Positions 17,838-26,640 of a stretch of DNA of 64,000 nucleotides are shown here, piece after piece. Source of the DNA: Myxococcales bacterium (GTDB lineage Bacteria > Myxococcota_A > Polyangia > Fen-1088). The translations under genes and the position numbers were made by a program. Within the stretch, counting starts at the first letter, position 1, and each line of letters starts with the position of its first letter. The notes under the pieces were generated by a model that saw only the letters and a program-made list of their open reading frames with translations, was not told the DNA's origin and did not search any database. The stretch lies in the NCBI GenBank assembly GCA_022184915.1, contig JAGTJU010000004.1:352057-416056 (forward strand). Direction: 5' to 3'.

Positions 17838-20176
17838 AGCGTCCGGCGGGATTGTGCGTCGCCCTGGTCACACTGGGCGGCCTTGCGTTACCGGCTCGCG
17901 CGGCTCTCGCCCAGGCCGATGCCGGGGTGGACACGGGCTTCTTCGAACCGTCGGTGCCGCAGGCCGGGGCAGGGGACGCGGGGGCAGGGGACGCGGGGGC
18001 CGTCGCGGCCGCCGCTCCGGTTGCGCCAAGCGAGACGGCACCGCCGCTCGTCCCGCAAGGGCAACTGGCAGTGGAGCCTCTCGTGGAGATTCGGGGGCGG
18101 GTGCTGGCCAAGGGTACACGAGAGCCTCTCGTGGCCGCCGCCGTGACCTGGGGCCTGGAGGTGGTCGCCGAGACCGATGAGGCCGGACGTTTTTCGGTGA
18201 AGTTGCCGCCCGGACGGCATCGGCTGCAGGTTCAGCAGCCCGGGTACGAGCCGCTCGACGTGAGGGTGGCTGCCGTTGCCGGACGCCCCATGGCGGAGAA
18301 GGACGAGGCCGTGGTGCGGCTGATGCCGCGCATGACGGGACAGCGGTACCAGACCGTGGTGGTACCGCCCGCGGTGGAAGGGGCCCGAACGAGCTTGCGC
18401 GAGGAGGAACTCACCCGAACCCCAGGGACACTAGGGGATCCCCTTCGGGTGATCGAGGCGTTGCCCGGGGTGTCGCAGGTGGTGTGGCCGGCGGCGCTCT
18501 ACAACGTGCGCGGCGCGAACCCGGGCAACACGGGCTTCTTCCTGGATGGGGTGCGCCTTCCAGGATTCTATCACTTCGCGCTTGGACCTTCGGTCATACA
18601 TCCCTACTTCATCGAGCAGGTCGATTTTTACCCCGGTGGCTATCCCGCCAAGTACGGCCGTTACGTCTCGGGCATGGTGCACGCGAAGACGAAGTCACCG
18701 AAGGTCGACCGCCCCTCGGGCTCCGTGGACGTTCGCTTGCTCGACGCGGGCGGCATCGTGGTGACGCCCTTCAACGGCAAGCGCGGCACCGTTGCGGTTG
18801 CGGGGCGCGTCTCGTACACGGGCCTCTTACTCTCGGCGCTGTCTCCCGACTACACGTTCAACTACTGGGACTACCAAGCGCGGGTGGAACACCCCCTCGG
18901 ACCGGGGCGTTTCACGCTGTTTGCGTTTGGTTCGGGTGACCACCTGGGACGCAAAGACCGGACGCAAGAAGACCTCTTCGCCGACATCAACACGCACCGG
19001 CTGAACCTGCGGTGGGTGGGGACCCTGGGTGAGGGGCGCCTGGAGGTGTCCACGCTCGTGGGGCGGGACAGTTCGTCCACCTTCATTCCCGAACTCAACA
19101 ACCTGCCCGTGGCGGTCACCTCCCTGTTGAGCGCGAGCCGCCTCGGCTACGAACGCCGGCTGGGCGGGGGGCTCAGCTTCGAGGCGGGTGGTGACGTCGA
19201 GGTCCAATCGTTTGCACCCGAGCGGGTGGCGACGGCGCTGCCCGAACAGGATCTGCTGGCCGATCGCACGGCGGTGCTTGCGGGGAGCTATCTGACCTTC
19301 GTTTATCGGCCTACCGACGGACTGGTGCTCTCGCCCGGGCTGCGCTACGACCTCTTGGCCCAAGAGCGGATCACCCGCTGGGAGCCCGGGCCGCGTCTCA
19401 CGGCGCGCCTACGCGTGGCAAAGGACACCTGGCTCAAGGCCACGGGGGGACGCTTCGTGCAGCTGCCCAGCCTCCCGGTGAGTGTGCCCGGCTTCGAAAA
19501 CTTCGGCCTGTCCTCGATTGGAACTCAGACCTCGCTGCAGGGCTCGCTGGGCGTCGAGACGCGCCTGCCTGCCGGGTTCAACCTGGACCTGACTGGCTTC
19601 TATCAGCGCCTTCGCGTCAGCGACTTGGCGAGCATTTTTACCTACGAGGTGCAAACCCGGATTCTCGAACTGCGCGACGGCCGCAGCTACGGGGCCGAGG
19701 TCATGCTTCGTCGGGACCTGAGTGAGCCTCTTCATGGTTGGCTGTCTTACACTTTGTCCAAGAGTGAACGTGTCTTCCCACCCCTGAACGTGGTGGCCCC
19801 GTCCGACTGGGACCAGCGACACATCCTCAACCTCGTGGTCTCGTACCGGCTGGGGAAGGGCTACCAGGTAGGAGGGCGCTTTCACTACAACACCGGACGC
19901 CCGTATCCCATCTTCGACCAGAGCACGCTGGTATCCTCCACCAGCCGGGGCCGGCCCCCAATCGTTTACGGGAAGCTGCCCGATTTTTACCAGCTGGACT
20001 TTCGCTTCGACAAGCGCTGGGTGTTCGACACATACACGCTCGATTTTTACCTCGAGCTCATCAACACCACGCTCACCCGCCAGGTCTTCGACCTCAAGCT
20101 GCGCTCCGATGGATCGCTCGACGAGCGAGGCTTCCGCATCGCTTTACCCTCACTTGGCCTTCACGCCGAGTGGTGA
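17834..20176 (+). CDS. TonB-dependent outer-membrane receptor with N-terminal carboxypeptidase-regulatory-like domain
   Basis: 780 residues. The start GTG 17834 overlaps the previous stop. A signal peptide ends near ARAALAQ. A Pro/Ala-rich stretch is followed by a CarboxypepD_reg-like domain (about 85-155: EIRGRVLAKGTREPLVAA). The plug follows with PLRVIEALPGVSQVV, NVRGANPGNTGFFLDGV and PGGYPAKYGRYVSG. The last 480 residues are barrel strands; the C-terminus ends in HAEW, an aromatic end as usual for outer-membrane barrels. The substrate is unknown. The coupling to ptsI suggests that uptake through this receptor and the PTS state are linked. Confidence 0.9.
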   Translation: MKRPAGLCVALVTLGGLALPARAALAQADAGVDTGFFEPSVPQAGAGDAGAGDAGAVAAAAPVAPSETAPPLVPQGQLAVEPLVEIRGRVLAKGTREPLVAAAVTWGLEVVAETDEAGRFSVKLPPGRHRLQVQQPGYEPLDVRVAAVAGRPMAEKDEAVVRLMPRMTGQRYQTVVVPPAVEGARTSLREEELTRTPGTLGDPLRVIEALPGVSQVVWPAALYNVRGANPGNTGFFLDGVRLPGFYHFALGPSVIHPYFIEQVDFYPGGYPAKYGRYVSGMVHAKTKSPKVDRPSGSVDVRLLDAGGIVVTPFNGKRGTVAVAGRVSYTGLLLSALSPDYTFNYWDYQARVEHPLGPGRFTLFAFGSGDHLGRKDRTQEDLFADINTHRLNLRWVGTLGEGRLEVSTLVGRDSSSTFIPELNNLPVAVTSLLSASRLGYERRLGGGLSFEAGGDVEVQSFAPERVATALPEQDLLADRTAVLAGSYLTFVYRPTDGLVLSPGLRYDLLAQERITRWEPGPRLTARLRVAKDTWLKATGGRFVQLPSLPVSVPGFENFGLSSIGTQTSLQGSLGVETRLPAGFNLDLTGFYQRLRVSDLASIFTYEVQTRILELRDGRSYGAEVMLRRDLSEPLHGWLSYTLSKSERVFPPLNVVAPSDWDQRHILNLVVSYRLGKGYQVGGRFHYNTGRPYPIFDQSTLVSSTSRGRPPIVYGKLPDFYQLDFRFDKRWVFDTYTLDFYLELINTTLTRQVFDLKLRSDGSLDERGFRIALPSLGLHAEW

Positions 20177-20254
20177 GACGAGGCGGATCCGGAATTCCCG
20201 CCGAGTTCCGGTGATGTACGGAGAACTGCGCAGAATTTTCATCACCGATAATCC

Positions 20255-20284
20255 TTGACCAAGGATCCTGGAAGGGACTATATC
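20255..20284 (+). promoter_or_regulatory. Promoter of the actA-ctaF respiratory operon
   Basis: TTGACC at 20255-20260, a 17-base spacer, and CTATAT at 20278-20283 (or TATATC with spacer 18). This is a good sigma-70-like match. Transcription would begin near 20290, leaving about 7 bases before the actA ATG at 20297, with no Shine-Dalgarno. Confidence 0.6.
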
Positions 20285-20296
20285 CCGGCCTGCGAA

Positions 20297-20950
20297 ATGG
20301 CACTTTTATTTCGCCCGAAACACAATCACCTGGCGCGACTTAGCCTGATCCTTACGGCATCGGCAGTGGTGGGCGGCATTGGCGGCATACTCGTTTATGT
20401 CCGCACCCCCATTGCTCGAGGCATGCAAGACCCGGTCGAGCAGCCAATCCAATTCGACCACCGGCACCACGTGCGCGATGTGGGCATCGATTGCCGCTAC
20501 TGTCATCAAACGGTAGAGAAGTCGGCCCATGCAGGCATCCCGCCCACGGAGCTGTGTTTGAACTGCCACTCGCAGGTCTGGAACGGCAGCCCCATGCTGC
20601 TCAAAGTCCGCGAGAGCTTCATGAAGGACGAACCCATCGCGTGGACCAAGGTGAACGACGTCCCTGACTTCGTTTACTTCAACCACTCGATCCACGTCGC
20701 CAAGGGCGTGGGCTGCGTGACTTGTCACGGACGGGTAGACCTCATGCCGGCCGTTCAAAAAGACAAGCCGCTCACCATGGGCTGGTGTCTCGAGTGCCAC
20801 CGTAATCCGGGTCCGAACCTCCGTCCGGTGGAAGAGATCACCAACATGGAGTGGACGCGGCCGGAGGGCGACGCCGAGCTCACGCCTGAGGCTCTGGTCA
20901 AGCGTAACGACGTTCACACCCGCGATAGCTGCACCACGTGTCACCGATGA
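20297..20950 (+). CDS. actA: Alternative complex III pentaheme cytochrome c subunit ActA
   Basis: 217 residues with one N-terminal membrane anchor (about 14-36) and five CxxCH haem sites at 66-70, 87-91, 140-144, 164-168 and 212-216, the number expected for ActA. Extra His residues (HRHH, HAG, NHSIH) can act as distal ligands. ActA takes part in electron transfer from quinol through complex III to the terminal oxidase, on the periplasmic side. ATG 20297 was chosen because earlier frame positions lie in the promoter. The last four bases overlap actB (ATGA). Confidence 0.96.
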   Translation: MALLFRPKHNHLARLSLILTASAVVGGIGGILVYVRTPIARGMQDPVEQPIQFDHRHHVRDVGIDCRYCHQTVEKSAHAGIPPTELCLNCHSQVWNGSPMLLKVRESFMKDEPIAWTKVNDVPDFVYFNHSIHVAKGVGCVTCHGRVDLMPAVQKDKPLTMGWCLECHRNPGPNLRPVEEITNMEWTRPEGDAELTPEALVKRNDVHTRDSCTTCHR

Positions 20951-23900
20951 GCGCCAAAACTCGCATACCCCACGTACACGGCGACGAAGCTTCTGCCGCG
21001 GCGGTCTCCGCCAAACCGGCATCCAAGCTAGCGCTTCCCATCCTTGGACGGTCCGCGGGCGCCGGAAGCGGAGCGAAGTTGTGGCGCGGCCACGACGAGC
21101 TCAGCAACCCCGGCGCTGCGGCTCAACAGGCCCGCCAGGAGTTCCCCGACGGCACCGATACGCTCACAGACGACGTGTCACGTCGGGGCTTCGTGCAGCT
21201 TTTGGGAACCGGCTTGGCCCTGACCACGACGGCCTGCTACCGCCCCCGGCAAAAGATCGTTCCGTACGTGCACCGCCCGCCGGAGGTGACGCCCGGAAAC
21301 CCGCTGCACTTTGCGAGCACCATCGACCACGACGGCTACGGCTTCGGTGTCCTGGTGGAGAGCCACGAAGGGCGGCCGACCAAGCTCGAAGGAAACCCCG
21401 AGCACCCGGACAGCCTCGGTGCTGCCACCGCCATCGATCAAGCCCGATTGGTGGGTCTCTATGATACCGACCGCGCGAAGACGGGGCGCTTGAAGGGAGC
21501 TCACGCGACCTGGAAAGACGTCTCTGCTTTCATCAAGACCCGGGTGGACTCAGCGGCTAGCACCCAGGGTGCGGGCGTCCGGTTCCTCGTGGGACCGAGC
21601 ACGTCTCCGCTGATCGGCGACCTCCGGACGCGGATTCTGGAAAAACTGCCCCAGGCCAAGTTTGTCTCCTACTCCTCGCTCGCGGACGACGGCCCCGTGG
21701 AGGGCGCGCGCCTGGCATTCGGCCGCCACTTGGAGCCCCGGCATGACCTCACCAACGCCAAGGTGATCGCCGCACTCGACTCCGACTTCCTCGAGGATGG
21801 TCCTGAACGCGTACGGCTGAACCGCCAGTTCGCCAAAAACCGCGAACCCGGAGAGGCGATGAACCGTCTCTACGTGGCAGAGCCTACATTCACCGTGACG
21901 GGGATGATGGCCGACCACCGCCTCCGCTTGCGCGGTGCCGACGTCGTGGCTTTGGCCCAGGCTCTGGCCGCGGAACTGTCCAAGACGCTCGGACGGGACG
22001 TCCTGGACGGTCTTGCCGACCTTCCCTTGGCCCGGGCGGGCGTCACGGTCGACGCCAAATGGGTCTCTGTGCTCGCCAAGGATCTGGCGCGGAACCGGGG
22101 TCGGTCGCTGGTCGTGGTGGGGCGCCGTCAGCCTGCGTTAGTCCATGCGCTGGCTCACGCCATGAACTACGCGCTTGGCAACGTAGGGACCACCGTCACA
22201 TTCGTCGAGCCCCTGCGGCACGACGCCCTTTCGGGGCTCGAGCCTCTTCGGGGCCTGGCCGAAGACATCGCCGCCGGCAAAGTCGAAACGCTGTTCATCA
22301 GCGCTTGGAATCCCGTCTACGGCGCTCCCAGTGACTTCAAGCTCGACCGGCTGCTGCAGCGGGTGCCAAACACCATCTACCTCGGCCTCTCCGATGACGA
22401 GACGGCCAAAGTATGTGGGTCCCTCGTACCGGCGGCTCACTTCCTCGAGAGCTGGGGTGACCTGAGGGCCATGGACGGCACCGTATCCCTGGTTCAGCCT
22501 CTCATCGAGCCGCTCTTCAACGGCGTCACGGAAGCAGATTTCCTGGCGGCCGCCTTGGAAGAGGGCGAAGTGGGCACGCACGATCTTCTCAAGAGCCTCT
22601 GGCAGAGGAAGGCGGCCGAGGGCTCGTTGTTGGGTACTCTCGGCTTCGAGCTGCAGTGGGAACACTGGTTGGGCCAGGGCATGATTGCCGGAACTTCGAA
22701 CCTGCAAATGGCCACAGTCTCGCTCGACACCGCGGGCCTCGCGGATGCCCTTCGGGCGCTCGTGCCCGGGATGGCGAAGGAAGCGGGTCTCGAGCTCGCT
22801 TTCCAGTTGGACCCCACCATCGAAGATGGCCGCTATGCGAACAATCCCTGGCTCCAGGAGTTGCCGCACCCGGTCACCAAGATAACCTGGGACAACGCCG
22901 TGATGCTCTCCCACGCCACCGCTCAACGATTGGGGCTCAAGACGAGCGACATCGTAGAGCTCAAGCTGGGGGATAAAAGCGTCACCGGAGCCGTGTACGT
23001 ACAGCCCGGGCAGGCAGACGAATCAATCACCGTACAGCTTGGCTATGGTCGCAAGGCGGCGGGCTCGGTTGGAAACGGTGTAGGTTTCGACGCGGGCCTC
23101 CTCCGGGAAAGCGCCAACCCCTGGTTTGCGACGGGCGCCCAGCTCGTTAAGGCAGGGAAGGGCTACGAGTTCGGCATCACCCAGGAGCACTGGCGGATGG
23201 AGAACCGGGATCCGGCCATCGCCACCACGCTGGCCGAGGTCGAATCTCATCACTCGGCCTTCCACGAGAAGATCCATCACCTCCGAGGCGAGTTGCCGCA
23301 GATCCACAAAAAGTGGGACTACGGTAACCAGACTTACAAGTGGGGTATGACCATCGACCTGTCGAAGTGCACGGGTTGTGGCGCCTGCATCACGGCTTGT
23401 CAGGCGGAGAACAACATCCCCGTGGTTGGCAGGGAGAACGTACATATCGGTCGCGAGATGCACTGGATCCGCATCGACCGCTACTACGAAACCAACGCCG
23501 GCTACACGGACGACATCTACAAGGACATGGCCGAACCCAAGGTCATCACGCAGCCAGTGGCTTGCCAGCACTGTGAAACGGCACCTTGTGAGTACGTTTG
23601 CCCCGTCAACGCCACCGTCCACAGCGACGAGGGCTTGAACGAGATGGTGTACAACCGCTGCATCGGGACGCGCTACTGCTCGAACAACTGCCCGTACAAG
23701 GCGCGTCGTTTCAACTTCCTGGACTGGCACGGCGAGCCGCCGGAGGTAAAAAAGATGGGGCGCAACCCGGACGTAACGGTTCGCAGCCGAGGCGTCATGG
23801 AGAAGTGCACCTACTGCGTTCAGCGCATAGAGCGCGCTCGCATCGACTCCCGGGTCGAAGGCAGAACGATTGCCGACGGCGAGGTGAAGACTGCCTGCCA

Positions 23901-24072
23901 GCAGACCTGCCCCGCTGGTGCCATCGTGTTCGGGTCCCTCAATGACCCCAACTCGGCCGTGTCGAAGGCACAGGCTGACGATCGTCGCTACGACCTGCTT
24001 CACGAGTTGAACACAAGACCGCGAACCGTTTATCTGGCTCGTGTGCGCAACCCCAATCCGGAGCTCGCGTGA
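20947..24072 (+). CDS. actB: Alternative complex III iron-sulfur/molybdopterin-like subunit ActB
   Basis: 1041 residues. It belongs to the TAT-variant-translocated molybdopterin oxidoreductase type: a 77-residue lead with LWRGHDEL comes before the twin-arginine segment SRRGFVQLLG (78-87) and a TTTAC end (Cys97). The large middle part is a molybdopterin-oxidoreductase-like domain, which in ActB lacks the cofactor. The C-terminal domain is ferredoxin-like with Cys808, 811, 814 and 818, then CQHCETAPC, NRCIGTRYC, EKCTYC and TACQQTCP, enough for four iron-sulfur clusters. The subunit passes electrons in the periplasm. It overlaps actA and actC by four bases each. Confidence 0.96.
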   Translation: MSAKTRIPHVHGDEASAAAVSAKPASKLALPILGRSAGAGSGAKLWRGHDELSNPGAAAQQARQEFPDGTDTLTDDVSRRGFVQLLGTGLALTTTACYRPRQKIVPYVHRPPEVTPGNPLHFASTIDHDGYGFGVLVESHEGRPTKLEGNPEHPDSLGAATAIDQARLVGLYDTDRAKTGRLKGAHATWKDVSAFIKTRVDSAASTQGAGVRFLVGPSTSPLIGDLRTRILEKLPQAKFVSYSSLADDGPVEGARLAFGRHLEPRHDLTNAKVIAALDSDFLEDGPERVRLNRQFAKNREPGEAMNRLYVAEPTFTVTGMMADHRLRLRGADVVALAQALAAELSKTLGRDVLDGLADLPLARAGVTVDAKWVSVLAKDLARNRGRSLVVVGRRQPALVHALAHAMNYALGNVGTTVTFVEPLRHDALSGLEPLRGLAEDIAAGKVETLFISAWNPVYGAPSDFKLDRLLQRVPNTIYLGLSDDETAKVCGSLVPAAHFLESWGDLRAMDGTVSLVQPLIEPLFNGVTEADFLAAALEEGEVGTHDLLKSLWQRKAAEGSLLGTLGFELQWEHWLGQGMIAGTSNLQMATVSLDTAGLADALRALVPGMAKEAGLELAFQLDPTIEDGRYANNPWLQELPHPVTKITWDNAVMLSHATAQRLGLKTSDIVELKLGDKSVTGAVYVQPGQADESITVQLGYGRKAAGSVGNGVGFDAGLLRESANPWFATGAQLVKAGKGYEFGITQEHWRMENRDPAIATTLAEVESHHSAFHEKIHHLRGELPQIHKKWDYGNQTYKWGMTIDLSKCTGCGACITACQAENNIPVVGRENVHIGREMHWIRIDRYYETNAGYTDDIYKDMAEPKVITQPVACQHCETAPCEYVCPVNATVHSDEGLNEMVYNRCIGTRYCSNNCPYKARRFNFLDWHGEPPEVKKMGRNPDVTVRSRGVMEKCTYCVQRIERARIDSRVEGRTIADGEVKTACQQTCPAGAIVFGSLNDPNSAVSKAQADDRRYDLLHELNTRPRTVYLARVRNPNPELA

Positions 24073-25475
24073 CCGTGTTGTCCGGCTACAAGGACCCGAT
24101 CGACCCGCGCCCCTTCATCGAAGGGGAGCAAACCGACCGCTCACTCAATGACAGCCTCCTGCACCACGTGTTGCGGGGCGCTGGCAAAGGGTGGTGGACA
24201 CTCTTCTCAATCGCGCTGGCACTGCTCAGCGTCCTGGGCGTTTCGCTCGGTTGGACGCTGTACAAGGGCATTGGCGCCTGGGGCAACAACCAGCCGGTAG
24301 GCTGGGGCTTCGGCATCATCAACTTCGTGTGGTGGATCGGTATCGGCCACGCGGGGACCTTGATTTCGGCCATTCTGTTGCTGTTCCAGCAGCGCTGGCG
24401 GACGTCGATCAACCGGTTCGCCGAGGCGATGACGCTGTTCGCGGTCATGTGTGCCTTGATCTTCCCGCTGTTTCACACGGGTCGTCCTTGGTACGCAGGC
24501 TACTTCTTGCTGCCGTACCCAAGCATCAATGCGATCTGGCCGCAGTTCAAGAGCCCCCTGATGTGGGACGTGTTCGCCGTCTCGACATACTTCACGATCT
24601 CCCTCCTGTTCTGGTTCCTGGGCCTGGTGCCCGACCTCGCGTCACTGCGTGACTCGGCCAAGAACAAAACCAAACGCTTCATCTACGGGTTGTTCGCCCT
24701 GGGCTGGCGAGGGTCAGGTCGACACTGGGCCGAATACAAGTGGGCCTACCTCCTGCTCGCGGGTCTATCGACCCCACTCGTGCTCTCGGTTCACTCGATC
24801 GTGTCGTTCGACTTCGCGGTCTCCGTGATTCCGGGCTGGCACACGACCATCTTCCCCCCTTACTTCGTTGCTGGCGCCATCTTCTCGGGCTTTGCAATGG
24901 TGGTTACCTGGCTCGTGCCAGCGCGCCACTATCTCGGGCTGAAGCACGTCGTCACGATGAGGCACCTCGAGAACATGAACAAAGTCATCTTGGCCACGGG
25001 CCTCATGGTGACTTACGGCTACGCGATGGAGCACTTCGTGGCTTGGTACTCGGGCAGCGAGTACGAGTTTGCGATGTTCTACAACACCCGCGAACGTGGG
25101 CCATTCTCAGGCGTCTACTGGCTGATGGTGTTCTGTAACTGCGTGGCACCCCAGTTTTACTGGTTCAAGAGCCTCCGCACGAACCTCAAAGTCATGTGGG
25201 TGATCTCGATCTTCGTGAACATCGGCATGTGGTGTGAGCGCTTCATCATCGTGGTGACCTCTCTTCACCAGGACTTCCTGCCGGGCTCCTGGGGCGACTT
25301 CGCCCCGACCATCACCGACTTGGGCATCTACATAGGAACGATTGGGCTTTTCTCCACTCTGTTCCTCCTGTTCATGAAGTTCATCCCGGCGGTTGCGCTG
25401 ACAGAGGTCAAAGAGCTTCGGCACGAACTCGAGCACGAAGCGCACCTCGACGCATCCGGTAAGGGGGCACACTGA
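24069..25475 (+). CDS. actC: Alternative complex III quinol-binding membrane subunit ActC (NrfD family)
   Basis: 468 residues with about ten hydrophobic segments, as in NrfD/PsrC proteins. Typical phrases are PVGWGFGIINFVWWIGIGHAG, SVIPGWHTTIFPPYFVAGAI (core) and HLENMNKVILATG. In known ACIII structures ActC binds menaquinol and touches ActB. The start is GTG 24069 overlapping the actB stop (GTGA). The N-terminal 40 residues are soluble (DPIDPRPFIEGEQTDRSLND). Confidence 0.96.
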   Translation: MTVLSGYKDPIDPRPFIEGEQTDRSLNDSLLHHVLRGAGKGWWTLFSIALALLSVLGVSLGWTLYKGIGAWGNNQPVGWGFGIINFVWWIGIGHAGTLISAILLLFQQRWRTSINRFAEAMTLFAVMCALIFPLFHTGRPWYAGYFLLPYPSINAIWPQFKSPLMWDVFAVSTYFTISLLFWFLGLVPDLASLRDSAKNKTKRFIYGLFALGWRGSGRHWAEYKWAYLLLAGLSTPLVLSVHSIVSFDFAVSVIPGWHTTIFPPYFVAGAIFSGFAMVVTWLVPARHYLGLKHVVTMRHLENMNKVILATGLMVTYGYAMEHFVAWYSGSEYEFAMFYNTRERGPFSGVYWLMVFCNCVAPQFYWFKSLRTNLKVMWVISIFVNIGMWCERFIIVVTSLHQDFLPGSWGDFAPTITDLGIYIGTIGLFSTLFLLFMKFIPAVALTEVKELRHELEHEAHLDASGKGAH

Positions 25476-26029
25476 TGAGCCACAGCGATTTTATTCCCCG
25501 CCGTTTCGTGCTGGCCGAGTTTGCCAGTGCGGAGGCCCTGCTCGAGGGCACGAAGTCGATGCGTGAGAAAGGTTTCAAGCGCCTCGACACCCACACGCCC
25601 TATCCCGTCCACGGCATAGAAGAGGCCCTGGGCCTTGGCAGACCGAAAATCCCCACGATCGTTCTGTGTGGCGCGATCTTCGGTATGTGTTTGGCCTATT
25701 CGATGATGTTCTATATGAACCACGTGGATTGGCCTATCAACGTGGCCGGCCGGCCCACCCACGCTCCCCCGGCCTTCGTGCCCATCACCTTTGAGCTCGC
25801 TGTTTTGCTCGGCGGATGCTCTTCGTTCTTTGGTGTCATGGCTCTCATGCGCTTGCCCAAGCCCTATCACCCGGTGTTCCAGTCAGAGCGCTTCTGTGAG
25901 CGGGCCAGCATCGACGGTTTCTTCATGTCCCTCGAGCTCGATGCAAGTGGCGATGCTCAAGCTGCGCAGGACGCGGCAAGGAGCCTCGGCGCCAACCATG
26001 TCGAGTTCATCGAGGAGGTGGAGCGATGA
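25475..26029 (+). CDS. actD: Alternative complex III membrane subunit ActD (DUF3341)
   Basis: 184 residues. A soluble N-terminal domain (VLAEFASAEALLEGTKSMREKG, then DTHTPYPVHGIEEALGL) precedes two membrane helices (about 65-88 and 100-124) separated by HVDWPINVAGRP, the DUF3341 pattern. It is a structural subunit of ACIII. ATG 25475 shares one base with the actC stop. The C-terminus ends in a short ferredoxin-like fold segment (SLGANHVEFIEEV). Confidence 0.95.
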   Translation: MSHSDFIPRRFVLAEFASAEALLEGTKSMREKGFKRLDTHTPYPVHGIEEALGLGRPKIPTIVLCGAIFGMCLAYSMMFYMNHVDWPINVAGRPTHAPPAFVPITFELAVLLGGCSSFFGVMALMRLPKPYHPVFQSERFCERASIDGFFMSLELDASGDAQAAQDAARSLGANHVEFIEEVER

Positions 26030-26640
26030 ACCGGTCCCCCTTTATCGGGGCCCTCGGTGCCGTGGCTCTCGGAAGCAGCCTGTCTGGTTGCCTCAACGAG
26101 GACCTCTTCAATCCGATGGCTGACAAGCAGCCCAAGTTTTCGCCTTACAAGCAGACCGACCTTTACAAGGACGGACTCACGATGCGTACGCCACCGGCAG
26201 GTACCGTGCCTCGCCAAAGGCTCACGCTGCAGCCCGCGGTGACCACGGGCCGCGTGACGACGCCCGAAGGCGAAAAATACGTGACCAGCATTCCAGTTCA
26301 GGTCGACGAGAAGCTGATGCTTGAAGGCCGAAAGCGCTACGACATCACCTGCGGGACCTGCCATGGGCCGCTCGGAGACGGAGATAGCCCGGTGGCCCAT
26401 CAGATGGCTCTCAAGCCTCCGCCTTCCTTGCACGACTTTGCCGATCGGCCCCCGGGCTACATCTTCGAGGTAGCCAGCGAGGGGCACGGTTTGATGGCGG
26501 CCTACAAGGCCGAGTTGACGGTGCGTGAGCGCTGGGCCGTGGTGGCGTACGTGAGGGCTTTGCAGCTGGCGCACGTTGGCACCCTCGACGAAGTACCAAC
26601 CGAGAGACGCGCGTCTCTCGTCAAGGAGGCAGGGCAGTGA
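26026..26640 (+). CDS. actE: Alternative complex III monohaem cytochrome c lipoprotein ActE
   Basis: 204 residues. It has a lipoprotein signal with lipobox LSGC (Cys22) and a single haem site CGTCH at 109-113 in a class I cytochrome c domain (GRKRYDITCGTCHGPLGDGDS, GYIFEVASEGHGLM). Motifs before the haem (MRTPPAGTVPR) are typical of ActE. It would carry electrons from ActA/ActB towards the oxidase. It overlaps actD (ATGA) and ends within the Shine-Dalgarno-bearing start region of actF. Confidence 0.95.
   Translation: MNRSPFIGALGAVALGSSLSGCLNEDLFNPMADKQPKFSPYKQTDLYKDGLTMRTPPAGTVPRQRLTLQPAVTTGRVTTPEGEKYVTSIPVQVDEKLMLEGRKRYDITCGTCHGPLGDGDSPVAHQMALKPPPSLHDFADRPPGYIFEVASEGHGLMAAYKAELTVRERWAVVAYVRALQLAHVGTLDEVPTERRASLVKEAGQ

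Noticed and set aside
20293..20310. TGGCAC followed by TTTTATTTCG, resembling a sigma-54 promoter
   Set aside because: The -12 GC element is missing, and the site is inside the actA coding start. I found no other convincing -24/-12 pair in the intergenic regions I checked.
20947..21240. A 77-residue stretch before the twin-arginine motif of ActB, at first sight a wrong start
   Set aside because: This layout is normal for the ActB family, and the ATG overlaps the actA stop, so the start is kept.
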